64,000 bases of DNA from Favolaschia claudopus. Taxonomy: Eukaryota > Basidiomycota > Agaricomycetes > Agaricales > Mycenaceae. The stretch lies in NCBI GenBank assembly GCA_037176885.1, contig JAWWNJ010000116.1, forward strand, positions 682,001-746,000, given 5' to 3'. The notes under the pieces were generated by a model that saw nothing but the letters and a program-made list of their open reading frames with translations, made no database searches and was not told where the DNA came from. Positions 30,466 through 41,405 of the stretch are shown piece after piece (the first letter of the stretch is position 1; each line of letters starts with the position of its first letter). The translations under genes and the position numbers were made by a program.

Positions 30466-32682
30466 CTGCCGGGAGCTGAGTTGGAGCTGAGCTCGAGGTG
30501 ATTGCCCATCAGCTCGCTCGAGCTCGGAGTTGGGCCGAGGCAGCTCGGAGCTGACATCCATAAATGGAAGTTTCCGTCCCACGGTTCCCCGTCTCCTCGT
30601 TTTGAGCTGCATTGCACTGTTTTGACCTCGTATGCACCTCTAAAATGTGCTACAATTCTCCAATAAGTACAATAAACATATGCACAATAAAAGACTATAC
30701 AGTTTATGAGTAAATTATGGAACAATACAAAGCACAATGATTATATAAGTGAATACAACGCAAAAATCAAACGGGCGAAGCCCAGGAAGATTCTATAAGA
30801 TCCTCAAGCTCTTGAGTACGCCCTGACGCAATCAACCTTTCTGCTACATCAGGGTCAATATCAACAACAGACAGATCTTCCTCAGTTACGACGAAGTCCT
30901 CGCAAAATTTGATGCGATCCTGTCGATAAATAAATCTGAGAATCTGGAGCATTTCCATCATCTCGGGGGAGAGACTGTTGCGTAGGGAGGCATCTGTGTC
31001 CTTGCTGGAAGAGAAAACACGCTCGCATGGTACCGCAGAAGCCTGAACAGGCAATACATCAAGCGCCACGCGAAATAGGTAACGGAACCGATATTGACGA
31101 GCCTGCAACATTTTTCAGACCAACATTGTATAAGAACATACTTAAACTCACCTCCCAGTAGCGGAGCAAGTCAAGGTCCTCATACTCTGGGTCCGAGCCT
31201 CCCAGCAAACCCTCCTTCTCATAGGCGCTCTGCCTCTACTTGCTCTTCCTCCGAAAGCGGCTGCGGACTTTGAGTACTCGGTGGGGATTCGATGTCGGAA
31301 GCAGACAGCTCTTTTACAAGAGCACCAAGCTTCGCAAACCCAGATTTCTGGGCACGAGCGGCATGGGATGCAGACGGCGTGTGAACAGCGCGGCGGCTGG
31401 CGGTCGAAGCTATGTGCACAGTGCTCGGAGAGTTCTGGTGAGCGCGGAACTCCCGGCGGTACTCCAGCATCTTGGGAGTTTGTCAGTAGCGCAGTATAAT
31501 GTGAAAGTTGGGACGCACCGCTGCACGAATCCAGGTTCTGGCTTCTTCAGCATCTGATGAAGACCAGTTGTCCCTTAGCCACTGGAGTTTTGTCGTCGGA
31601 TTTAGAACTGAAAGTTAAATATGAGTGATTGAAGCGAATTAAGAGACAAACAAGGAAGTAATTACCCATCGCTAGCGCATACATTCGAGTGCGCCGAGAC
31701 ATCCCAAGATATTCTGTGAATTTGTCGACAGCGGCGTTGATACCGAGACTGATTTTCGGGAGCTCTCGTGCAAGAAGCTTGAGGGCGGCAATGAGCTGCT
31801 CGTAGAGTGGAAGCACATAGGACAGGGTAGGTGCTTTCTCCGCAGAGACTATCTCCTGGACAAGATGCGGAACCTGTAAAAACCGCCGAATGTCGATGAG
31901 AACAGTCTTGGTGACTGGATCGAGCCGATCATCCGAAATTTTGACTTGCATTGGGTCATCGAGAAATGCCTCAACAGCCTAAACGAAATTCCAAGTCAAA
32001 TTCAAGGCACGATGTAACGAGTGTACGAGTTTGTTTGACTGGATTTTTTCTTAGCGCCTCCCAATACCCGACATCCTGCTTCAGTGCCTCGGGAATCGGC
32101 GTGCCGTAGTTGTCCGAATCGACACCATCTTGAGGAGCAGGTAATTCGGGAAGTGTTGCGAGAGCGGCTTTGACAGCAATATTGACGACATGCGGAAAAC
32201 AGCTGAACACGGTTAGCCCTCAGACTCGGGAATAAATCATTAAAACTCACCGAATTCTGTTCCCTTCCGCATCGAAAGGAATTCCGAGCACGGCGAGCTC
32301 TTGCGCAATATACACCATGCATGTGTTATTGTTGCTAGCATTGTCGCATGTAATCATTCCGAGCTGAGTTATCATCAGCAAGCCGTTCAATTCACAACTC
32401 TATGTGACTTACTTTGTGCAAACAACCAATCTCCTTCAAAACTTGTACAAAGATTTTGGCGATATTTTGACCGGTGTGTCTCCCGTCCAATCGACGAAAA
32501 GCAACGAGCCGAGTTTTAAGTACAAGGTGCCCATTGAGCTCGGGACAGTCCACCACGTCCAGAGACTAAACAAATATATTAGAATCGCAAGAAACAATGA
32601 TGAGATAGCACCAACCTGATCATCAACAGCGATCCACTTAACCAATCGTTCGTAGAATCCGGGAATAGAAAATTCCTCTCGC
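30466..32682 (-). mobile_element. inverted 3' partial copy of the hAT element (2,217 bp)
   Basis: Exact mirror of 34045-36261: positions always sum to 66727, so there is no insertion or deletion, and all stretches compared are identical. It contains the last six or so exons of the transposase in antisense and the element's 3' terminus CTGCCGGGAGCTGAGTTGG at 30466. Its inner end breaks inside an exon. Three bases (32683-32685) separate it from the 5' terminus of the full-length element. Confidence 0.95.
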
Positions 32683-33068
32683 ATGCTGCCGGAAGCTGGA
32701 GTTAGCTCCGAGCTGAGTTCAGCTCCAACTCGGCACGTTACCATAAACGGCACCTCGAGGTGATGCCAGCTCGCCTCGCCTCGGCCCCCAAAACAGGCAC
32801 TGTGACACTCTTGACAGCGTCACTGAGTGACTGGCGCGTCAAGCACAATCCTCGTCCTCCCGCTCACCGGTTAGCGCGTTCCTGCCGCGAACCAATCCTC
32901 CTATGATTCACCTCAACCTCGCTTGGCGTCGACGTCACCGCCTGGCTGCTACGGAGAATGCGAAACGCCCCACACAGAGCTGGAAATATGACGCAAAGGT
33001 GGCGCGTCGGGATAGTGCGTTGGCGCACTCAGGGTCCAAGGTACGCGCAATAGATACCTCCGAAATGT

Positions 33069-33077
33069 TATATATAT
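33069..33077 (+). promoter_or_regulatory. probable TATA box of the hAT transposase gene
   Basis: TATATATAT about 50 bp upstream of the ATG at 33123, outside the duplicated arm, so only the full-length copy has it. Confidence 0.4.
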
Positions 33078-33122
33078 TGCCCCAATTATACTCCATTCCA
33101 ACCCTCCCTCTTGTGAACTCCC

Positions 33123-35960
33123 ATGGCCTCGCCGTCCTGCCAATGCGGCAACCCGCAGGCATGCACTTGCTACATCCAACCCCCCGCGTCAAAACAATTT
33201 CACAACGCATTCCTACCCCACGCCCAACGTCTTTGGCTCCTGGCCTGGCTCTCAGGTTCATGCCGTGCCTCTCCCGCCTCAAGCTTTCATCCCCGGAACG
33301 CCGTATCCTCCACCACCTCCCGTCACTTTCGGCCAGACTTACGGCTTTCAAAATACATACCCCGCCTCATTTAACACCGTGATTCCTCCCCCTTCCTCTG
33401 CGGCAACCCATGCACCATTTGTCGACGCGACTAACACGATTAATGCCGGCCTCGCTCCGCCACAGCGCAAGAAGAAACGTAAAGCGAATCCCAACGCTAA
33501 CTCGGCAGCTACATCGCGCACCCGTCGCCGCATCGACCCCAACTCCACCTCCGAACCGGCTGTGTTCGGGGTCGGTCCGTCTGACCCAAATGTTGCAGCG
33601 GCAGCAGCTGCCTCTGAATCAGTTTTCCATCCTTCAATCCCTCACCCCAACTTCGGCTCTTTGGTCAATCAATCTTCGGCATCCGGAGACGATGCAACAG
33701 ATGTTTGGTATTTTGTTCGAGGCGTTCACGGCGCTTCTGCGCCAACCGTCGCACCAGAACCAACGGAAATGAAGGAAGATCGACCGGATAAAAAGGTGTT
33801 TTCCCATTTGTCGTGCCGCCTCTGTCCGTGAGTGTTCAAGTGTGTTCTGTTTTTGTTTTCGCTATCTGAACCCTTCCATCGTTAGATTTCCGAAATGGAA
33901 GGCATGGAAGAATGGTCCTGGACAAACCAAGACCATCCGAAATCATCTTGAGGGAGAACATGGCAAAGTTTGGAAGGATATGGTCATCCTGAAGGGGCTC
34001 AAGAATTGGGATATTCTCGCAAAGGCGCCGAAGACTCCGGGAGAGCGAGAGGAATTTTCTATTCCCGGATTCTACGAACGATTGGTTAAGTGGATCGCTG
34101 TTGATGATCAGGTTGGTGCTATCTCATCATTGTTTCTTGCGATTCTAATATATTTGTTTAGTCTCTGGACGTGGTGGACTGTCCCGAGCTCAATGGGCAC
34201 CTTGTACTTAAAACTCGGCTCGTTGCTTTTCGTCGATTGGACGGGAGACACACCGGTCAAAATATCGCCAAAATCTTTGTACAAGTTTTGAAGGAGATTG
34301 GTTGTTTGCACAAAGTAAGTCACATAGAGTTGTGAATTGAACGGCTTGCTGATGATAACTCAGCTCGGAATGATTACATGCGACAATGCTAGCAACAATA
34401 ACACATGCATGGTGTATATTGCGCAAGAGCTCGCCGTGCTCGGAATTCCTTTCGATGCGGAAGGGAACAGAATTCGGTGAGTTTTAATGATTTATTCCCG
34501 AGTCTGAGGGCTAACCGTGTTCAGCTGTTTTCCGCATGTCGTCAATATTGCTGTCAAAGCCGCTCTCGCAACACTTCCCGAATTACCTGCTCCTCAAGAT
34601 GGTGTCGATTCGGACAACTACGGCACGCCGATTCCCGAGGCACTGAAGCAGGATGTCGGGTATTGGGAGGCGCTAAGAAAAAATCCAGTCAAACAAACTC
34701 GTACACTCGTTACATCGTGCCTTGAATTTGACTTGGAATTTCGTTTAGGCTGTTGAGGCATTTCTCGATGACCCAATGCAAGTCAAAATTTCGGATGATC
34801 GGCTCGATCCAGTCACCAAGACTGTTCTCATCGACATTCGGCGGTTTTTACAGGTTCCGCATCTTGTCCAGGAGATAGTCTCTGCGGAGAAAGCACCTAC
34901 CCTGTCCTATGTGCTTCCACTCTACGAGCAGCTCATTGCCGCCCTCAAGCTTCTTGCACGAGAGCTCCCGAAAATCAGTCTCGGTATCAACGCCGCTGTC
35001 GACAAATTCACAGAATATCTTGGGATGTCTCGGCGCACTCGAATGTATGCGCTAGCGATGGGTAATTACTTCCTTGTTTGTCTCTTAATTCGCTTCAATC
35101 ACTCATATTTAACTTTCAGTTCTAAATCCGACGACAAAACTCCAGTGGCTAAGGGACAACTGGTCTTCATCAGATGCTGAAGAAGCCAGAACCTGGATTC
35201 GTGCAGCGGTGCGTCCCAACTTTCACATTATACTGCGCTACTGACAAACTCCCAAGATGCTGGAGTACCGCCGGGAGTTCCGCGCTCACCAGAACTCTCC
35301 GAGCACTGTGCACATAGCTTCGACCGCCAGCCGCCGCGCTGTTCACACGCCGTCTGCATCCCATGCCGCTCGTGCCCAGAAATCTGGGTTTGCGAAGCTT
35401 GGTGCTCTTGTAAAAGAGCTGTCTGCTTCCGACATCGAATCCCCACCGAGTACTCAAAGTCCGCAGCCGCTTTCGGAGGAAGAGCAAGTAGAGGCAGAGC
35501 GCCTATGAGAAGGAGGGTTTGCTGGGAGGCTCGGACCCAGAGTATGAGGACCTTGACTTGCTCCGCTACTGGGAGGTGAGTTTAAGTATGTTCTTATACA
35601 ATGTTGGTCTGAAAAATGTTGCAGGCTCGTCAATATCGGTTCCGTTACCTATTTCGCGTGGCGCTTGATGTATTGCCTGTTCAGGCTTCTGCGGTACCAT
35701 GCGAGCGTGTTTTCTCTTCCAGCAAGGACACAGATGCCTCCCTACGCAACAGTCTCTCCCCCGAGATGATGGAAATGCTCCAGATTCTCAGATTTATTTA
35801 TCGACAGGATCGCATCAAATTTTGCGAGGACTTCGTCGTAACTGAGGAAGATCTGTCTGTTGTTGATATTGACCCTGATGTAGCAGAAAGGTTGATTGCG
35901 TCAGGGCGTACTCAAGAGCTTGAGGATCTTATAGAATCTTCCTGGGCTTCGCCCGTTTGA
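33123..35960 (+). pseudogene. BED zinc-finger hAT transposase (frameshifted)
   Basis: Would catalyse hAT transposition in the nucleus. The ATG at 33123 starts a Cys-rich leader; the following Pro-rich part (codons through 33827) is one base out of frame. A BED finger is formed by CRLC and HLEGEH across intron 33828-33885. Further exons: 33886-34111 (ends VDDQ), 34162-34314, 34364-34475 with the hAT motif TCDNASNNNTC, 34525 on with CFPHVVNI, about 34750-35061, and 35120-35208 with VLNPTTKLQWLRDNWSSSD. The C-terminal dimerisation domain reads DLDLLRYWE, then across an intron ARQYRFRYLFRVALDVLPVQ and CERVFSSSKDT, ending at 35960. A second frameshift lies near 35500. The segment between LVTSC and AVEAFL is shorter than usual for the family. 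Both arms share the distal frameshift, so it predates the inverted duplication. Confidence 0.85.
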
Positions 35961-37053
35961 TTTTTGCGTTGTATTCACTTATATAATCATTGTGCTTTGT
36001 ATTGTTCCATAATTTACTCATAAACTGTATAGTCTTTTATTGTGCATATGTTTATTGTACTTATTGGAGAATTGTAGCACATTTTAGAGGTGCATACGAG
36101 GTCAAAACAGTGCAATGCAGCTCAAAACGAGGAGACGGGGAACCGTGGGACGGAAACTTCCATTTATGGATGTCAGCTCCGAGCTGCCTCGGCCCAACTC
36201 CGAGCTCGAGCGAGCTGATGGGCAATCACCTCGAGCTCAGCTCCAACTCAGCTCCCGGCAGCACTATAATTGGAACGGCATCATGGAGATTCCCATCAAG
36301 ACTGAGGGAAGGACGCGTGAGGAGGTGGAGAAGGAATATACCTCCAAACATGGACAGAGAGATGAAGCAAAGATGGCAGAGGCGAGGGCAGAGATGATTT
36401 TGCGGGTTGATGATGGACAGCTGTCGCATATGCGGGCTAGAGACCCGATGGAGATTTGGCTTGATTTGCGAAGAGTTCACCGAGCACACGGCTTTGCGAC
36501 AAGCCTCGCGTTGCGAAGGAAATTCTTGACGGCGAAGAAGAAAGATGATCAGTCGATGCAGTCATGGATTGGGGAGATTCGGAGCCAGGCATTCACCATC
36601 GAGGAGGCGACCGGAATCCAAGTCAGTGACCAGGACAAGATTTTGGCACTCACTATGGGATTACCGGCAACCTATGATCCGGTGATCATTAACTTCGATT
36701 CGGCCCCACCCGAGACATTGACTTTCAATGGCGTCGTTGCGAGATTATTGAACGAGGAGACACGGCAAGGTGGTGCAGGGATTAAGGGGGAGCCCGAGGC
36801 GGCCTTCTCCGCTGGATTCCAGCACCAGAAACCTAACCGCGCCGATGTCACCTGTCACTTCTGCGATCAGAAGGGGCACTAAGTCTACAAGTCGGAATGT
36901 CCCGAACGGATCAAATGGGCCGAGGGCAGGAAAGATAACAAAAGACTCAGAGGAAAGACTCAGAGGAACGGCGGGTGCTGCTACTGCCGTCGTTGAATTT
37001 GACCATTATGACGCGGCATGGTAAATGATTCCACACTTCGGCTTCAGGGGGAG

Positions 37054-37279
37054 TGTTGGAATATGAAGCCGAAGGGTTCTCGGGCATCCTTACTCAACCC
37101 GAGTACCTGAACATTCTAGATATTTCTTCAAGTTTCTATTTTACTCAGCTACTCATAGTATTAGTAATATTCCTGGGAGGTATAAATACTCAGTAGATAG
37201 AGCACTGTACTTTACTGATTTGCAAGGGAATAAATCACCTTACTCCTATTCCAAGCTCAAACCACCCGCTTTTTCTACA
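37054..37279 (+). repeat. copia 3' LTR (226 bp)
   Basis: Same ends as the 5' LTR, lacking its 116-bp internal block. It is preceded by the polypurine tract AGGGGGAG and followed by the GTACA duplication. Confidence 0.9.
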
Positions 37280-37588
37280 GTACAAAGCTCAACGAGCAGT
37301 TACTTGGTGCGTTGTTGCGCCGTGGCAGTCATTCACAATCCTCATTTGGGTTAGGTGCCAGCGTAGACTGCTACATCTGTGTTCGTTGGCACCGTACGAC
37401 GTAGAAAGGGATCAGTGAGACTCCGGGTGCGGATCGCCATCGTCTCAACGATGCTGTCGCTACCGTGGATGTACGGTAGGTATTTACACAATAAAATGTT
37501 GCCTTTTTCATGCCAGAGGATGTGATTGAAGAAAATATCTATTCAAAGCCTCGACATCATCTAAATCTATTCAAAGCCTCGACATCAG

Positions 37589-37972
37589 CTACAACTTTCC
37601 GAAGTACTCGACAACCTTGCTCGCACAAAGGGGCACAAGTGTCTGATCAGCAAACTTGATCGTCAAGATCTTCGAAATCATGTCCTGCCGGCACTGCTCA
37701 TGAAAACCGGCGTGCTTCAAGGCTCCAGGCTGCAAAACGGCGGGGAGGATGTGCCGCAACATGAGGGGCTTGTCGGGGTGGAGGAGCTGTCGACCGATTT
37801 GGTCAAACCAGATCTTGGGCCACGCACGGAGACAAGATGCATGGTTGGTACATTCCCAAGATGGGTCCTTGCTCATCTCGGGAGGCACAAATGCGGTGCG
37901 ACGAGTTTCTGCGTCGATTTTCTCCTGTACCTTGACGAGCTTGATGTAGACGGGGTATCCCATCGCTTCCAC
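37589..37972 (-). CDS. C-terminal part of a protein resembling agaricomycete BTB/POZ family members
   Basis: One hundred and twenty-seven codons ending at 37589. The segment SWECTNHASCLRAWPKIWFD, then LLHPDKPLMLRHILP and HEQCRQDMISKI has the Cys-x-x-His...Trp...Trp layout and 'LLHPxxPL' string that I associate, from memory, with the C-terminal half of the large BTB/POZ-containing families of agaricomycetes. The BTB domain itself would lie upstream, where the integrase pseudogene now stands, so the gene is probably truncated. The start is not established. Function unknown. Confidence 0.35.
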   Translation of the reverse strand: MEAMGYPVYIKLVKVQEKIDAETRRTAFVPPEMSKDPSWECTNHASCLRAWPKIWFDQIGRQLLHPDKPLMLRHILPAVLQPGALKHAGFHEQCRQDMISKILTIKFADQTLVPLCASKVVEYFGKL

Positions 37973-38039
37973 GTCGACTTCTTTGAGCGCAGTTACTCTG
38001 TCTTTGAAGATATCTTCAACTGCACGTGTTCACAAGAAG

Positions 38040-39420
38040 TTCACCCAGCTATCGAAAGCTGATCTTGATCAACTGGTCAAGTCTTTTCGCAAAGCAAAGC
38101 CCGACTCCGGAATAAGATATCTTGTCGGTTTTCTACGCTGTCATGGTATCCGCGTTCAAAAACGTCGGGTGTATGCATCTGTCCGTCGTGTTGATGGAAT
38201 TGGGCGCGCCAGCGCCGCGTCATCAAACGCGGTAAATATCAAGTCTCCAGGCCACACGGAATCTGGCATATTGACGGCCACCACAAACTCATTCTCTGGG
38301 GTGTTGTGATGCATGGGATTGTTGACGGGTACTCGCGCACGGTATTCAATGTTTCTGGTATTTAATATTGGGAAACTAATTCAAGTCAGATCACTGGGTT
38401 ACGCGCGAGTACCAACAGCCGAGCTTCAACAGTTCTTGATGTATTTCTTCACGCTGTTGGAAATTACGGACTCCCCTCCCGTATGCGCGGCGATTCGTGG
38501 AGCGGAGAACAAGAAAGTTTCCGTGTACATGATTTTGAAGCGGGGCCTGGGTCGCGGGTCATTCATATGGGGATCGTAGGTTGTTTTCATCCTTCGCATG
38601 TATTTTGGGCCGATGTTGTTTAAGGTCTACGACTAATACAAGGATCGAGCGGTTATGGGTTGAAGTCGGCTCTCAATTTGCTCGACGTTGGAGAGCATTC
38701 TTTTATCGTCTTGAAGCACTCCATGGCTTGGAACGGAGCAATCCACACCATTTGTGGCTGCTCCACTTTCTATTTCTCGACGCAATCAACGAAGATTGCG
38801 ACACCTTTCGTGCTGAATGGAACTGCCATCCGGTTTCAGGTGAGGGTCATGACCGAAGCCCTGAGGTGACTTTTACACTCAATTGATCCGCCCATTACTG
38901 ACGAGGGGCCTTAGGAGATGTGTTACATGGGAATGTTGGAGAACGGGCTCTACGAGGAACCTGCGAATGATGATTGTGACGGTGTCCATCCAAGTATCAT
39001 CGAACGCTACTATGGTACACAGGGCCGCGAACGTCAACGTGCCGATGGTGAAACCGGCGCTAGCTCAATGACGAGGCCATCTCTGATGCATCCAGTGCTA
39101 TCGAAGTCGAGTCCATCAGCACGACTAGTCTGGAGGGACAGATTCACGATGCTCACGCGTCAAATTTTCACCACGAAGCAGTTGGTGTCCCAAAGCATGC
39201 TAATCCGTTCGACGACGAAAAATCAATGCAACTCTTCTACGACACTCTGGAAGCCGCAATACAACGAAAAATTGTTCCGCATGGGTACGGGCTGCAGCCA
39301 GAGGAGTGGGGTGACGATGGATATCCGAGCTTTGAGATCTTGAAGTCCGGGCGTCATGGGCTGAAGCGGTTGAGAATTGCGCTTCCGGATTTTATCTGGC
39401 GACCGCTAGCAGAGATCACT
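38040..39420 (+). pseudogene. rve 'integrase core' domain protein pseudogene
   Basis: Recognisable in pieces: LDQLVKSFRKAKPDSGIRYL; VIKRGKYQVSRP; HGIWHIDGHHKLILWGVVMH (first catalytic Asp) and GIVDGYSRTVFNVSG; after an intron ITGLRASTNSRASTVLDVFL and SRMRGD; then AENKKVSVYMILKRGLGRG; across an intron STTNTRIERLWVEVGSQFAR, LHFLFLDAINEDCDTFRAEW; finally YDTLEAAIQRKIVPHGYGL and LRIALPDFIWRPLAEI. Frameshifts occur near 38205, at 38490 (an extra T after RGD) and near 39060. The family is widespread in Agaricomycetes and related to retroviral-type integrases. Its host or transposon role is unclear. The copia element inserted only 760 bp upstream. Confidence 0.75.
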
Positions 39421-39511
39421 CCAATTGCGACAGCAATAACGATGACACACCATTTTTTCTCTCTCTTTCTCTCCCACTCTCTCCTCGTTCCCTTCCCTCT
39501 CTCAGAATTGA

Positions 39512-41063
39512 ATGGCAGCTTCGTCTCGGAAAAAAGGCGCTGTTGAGTGCACAGCCCAGGACAAAGATTCCGACCAGGAATGTACCTGCACAGAGTTCCG
39601 TGAGCTCAAAGACACTGGAATCTGCGGCCAGCAGGACTGCTACCACAGGAAGAAGTATCACCTGTCTGTATCCGAGGACACGGGCGACTCGGAGGTCCAC
39701 GATCTTTTGACCAAGATTGCCAACAAGAGCTCTGGAAGCTCTGCATCGACTTCGATGCTCGCCAAACTCAGCAAGGCGCGGGCTGGACTCGGCTCCCCCT
39801 CTTCTGCGTCTTCGAGTACATCGCGCAAGGCAGCAGCGAACTCCGAGTCCAACAGGGGCATGCGACCCAAGAAAAGCAAGGTAAGTCTTATGTCCGTGAG
39901 ATTGAGAAAGACTCACATTGTTCCAGAACAAGCAGAATCAGAGCACGAATAACAACTTTCGTGTTGCCTCCATAATGGTGCTGCCATGCGGTACAAAAGT
40001 CTCGGTGAGATTTGATTTTGTATGGGCTGCCTGTGATTAACGCACCCTTATAAGAATAAAACGCGCCAATTGCCCAGCAAACGCCGTTCCATTCCAAGCC
40101 GACAAGAAATCCAGCTGGGCGTCATCTCAGGCCTGGCAGTGCTTCGTAACGAGCAGGGCATCGAACTTGACCGCACCGCAGACCACGACGACTTCAAAGA
40201 TAGCTTGCGTGAGGGCTTACCCCATGTTTTCGGATACTTCGATCGCATTGAGGAGGAGTCTGGCGAGCCTGCATGGGTGGTTAGCAACGACGTCCGGCAA
40301 ACAATTGCAAATCGCGCCGGTTGTTCGGCCATCTGGGGCGGATGCTGAGTACAACAAGGGATCGGCAACAAGCGGATTCCGCTACTGCCGACCCTTCATC
40401 GGTAAGCCTGTCCATCGTCACTGCTGCTAGCTGGAGATCTCACCAGCAATCCGCAGTATCAAACAAGCCTATACCGAAAGAAATTCTTGAGACCTGGGTT
40501 GATCAAGAGGCACTTCGCGCATACCAAGGCAGTGAGTTTAACGCTGTCATGGAATTAACACTTCACTTAGCTTTCGCTTTGATCAGCAAACACCGGCTCA
40601 GACAATGATTCGGAAGAGACCAACTCCGACGATGAAGATGGCGAGGGGTCTCGCAGCATTAGTCCTGAATCAACCTCCGCTGCCCCCTTCCTTCGCCCCA
40701 TGGTCAGAAACAGGTGAAGACTCAGAGGAACCCGTGAAGAAAAAGACAAAGTGTGAGTGTCCCATTTCAATCCATCGAAGGTAATTGTACTCACTCAGAC
40801 TCAAAAGTGTTGGACCTGGCCTCAGCGGCGCTCTCGGAAATTGACAACCTTGGTACGTGGATGATTCCGCATCATAGTATGCATCTGTGGCTTCATTGCG
40901 CTGGTCAGACGACGACAACCTGATTGATCTCACTGTGGATACGGACGATGTTCGTGAAAAGACCCCTCCCCCTGCGCCAGTGGTGCCTCCAGCACTCTCC
41001 CCTGAATTCAAGGTCGACTCGTCGCTGGGCAATCCCTATGGGAACATCATCTACGACTTTTAG
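39512..41063 (+). CDS. multi-exon gene of unknown function with Cys/His N-terminus
   Basis: The ATG follows a 60-base pyrimidine-rich tract, common in strong fungal promoters. Exon 1 encodes CTCTEF, then CGQQDCYHRKKYH, a possible zinc-binding motif, and a Ser-rich linker. Introns with good sites follow: 39881-39926 (GTAAGT...TTCCAG), about 40005-40054, about 40402-40458, and further short introns near 40752-40798 and 40854-40908. Middle exons encode FRVASIMVLPCGTKVS and QEIQLGVISGLAVLRN, with DDFKDSLREGLPHVFGYFDR. The last exon encodes DDDNLIDLTVDTDDV and ends SLGNPYGNIIYDF-stop at 41063. From memory, similar proteins form a large agaricomycete family. The function is unknown and I cannot exclude a transposon origin. 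Exon 3 runs to a stop at 40346 unless spliced. Confidence 0.5.
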
Positions 41064-41367
41064 ATTGAATCCGACTCGGACTTGAAATTGGCTTGAAATT
41101 CAAATTGTTCTACCCGTCTTTCCGAGTCTACACACGTACATACCCCCACGCACCACATACCCTCGTTTCTGAATCTCTCCATCATTTACCATCGAGACCC
41201 TCTTGCCGCTCCTTAGTCTAACTCTCGGACATTCTATACCCATACCTTTCCGGACGTATTCTTTCGATACCTTAGCCAGTCCTTTTAATTTGCTTGTCAA
41301 TTACATTCGTTTTCGTGTACAGATGGAGAGCAAACACAAGGTCCTAGGGCCAGACAGTCAGCTCGAC

Positions 41368-41405
41368 GTCAATGCTGTAGAGTAGAAGAAGTCTACAGCA
41401 TTGAC
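41368..41405. repeat. 14-bp hairpin at the border of the AT-rich element
   Basis: GTCAATGCTGTAGA pairs with 41392-41405 across a 10-nt loop. It marks the end of the 41380-41878 element; GTCAATGCTGTA also occurs at the corresponding end of copy 1 (about 26908). Confidence 0.75.

Larger units (their letters stand above)
32686..36261 (+). mobile_element. full-length hAT transposon
   Basis: Termini CTGCCGGAAGCTGGAGTTAG (left) and the inverted CTCAGCTCCCGGCAG (right, possibly extending to CACTA at 36266). Both ends are packed with AGCTC/GAGCTC motifs (for example 36175-36255), like the subterminal transposase-binding repeats of other hAT elements. It encodes one BED/hAT transposase gene. No 8-bp target duplication is seen at the outer borders, consistent with rearrangement after insertion. 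Confidence 0.85.
29874..36882 (+). pseudogene. copia gag, split by the hAT complex
   Basis: The first part (ATG at 29874) reads through SSRFPRLNDTN and is cut by the insertion at 29917. It resumes at 36266 with YNWNGIMEIPIKTEGR. The resumed part has the gag/UBN2 signature WLDLRRVHRAHGFATSLALR, RKFLTAKKKDDQSMQSWIG, DQDKILALTMGLPATYDPV and ends with a zinc knuckle CHFCDQKGH. The knuckle is broken: a TAA follows the His before YKSEC. About 220 codons are preserved on the right. Gag would form the virus-like particle. Here it is disrupted by the insertion and the stop. Confidence 0.8.
29324..37279 (+). mobile_element. Ty1/copia LTR retrotransposon, pol-deleted, with nested hAT insertions
   Basis: Two LTRs (TGTTGGAATATG...CTTTTTCTACA) frame the element, and GTACA precedes the 5' LTR (29319-29323) and follows the 3' LTR (37280-37284), a clean 5-bp target duplication. 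Internal order: leader with four hairpins, gag start at 29874, hAT complex at 29917-36265, rest of gag to about 36882, then about 170 bp to the purine tract CAGGGGGAG just before the 3' LTR. Protease, integrase, reverse transcriptase and RNase H are all absent, so it depends on other copies. The LTRs differ by about three substitutions in 226 shared bases plus a 116-bp length difference. Confidence 0.9.

Noticed and set aside
30458..36274. An 8-bp hAT target duplication at the outer borders
   Set aside because: The left flank (CAGCGCTA) and right flank (CACTATAA or TAATTGGA) do not match in either orientation.
29324..37284. Interpretation of the whole 8-kb copia as autonomous
   Set aside because: There is no protease, integrase, reverse transcriptase or RNase H; the space between gag and 3' LTR is only about 170 bp.
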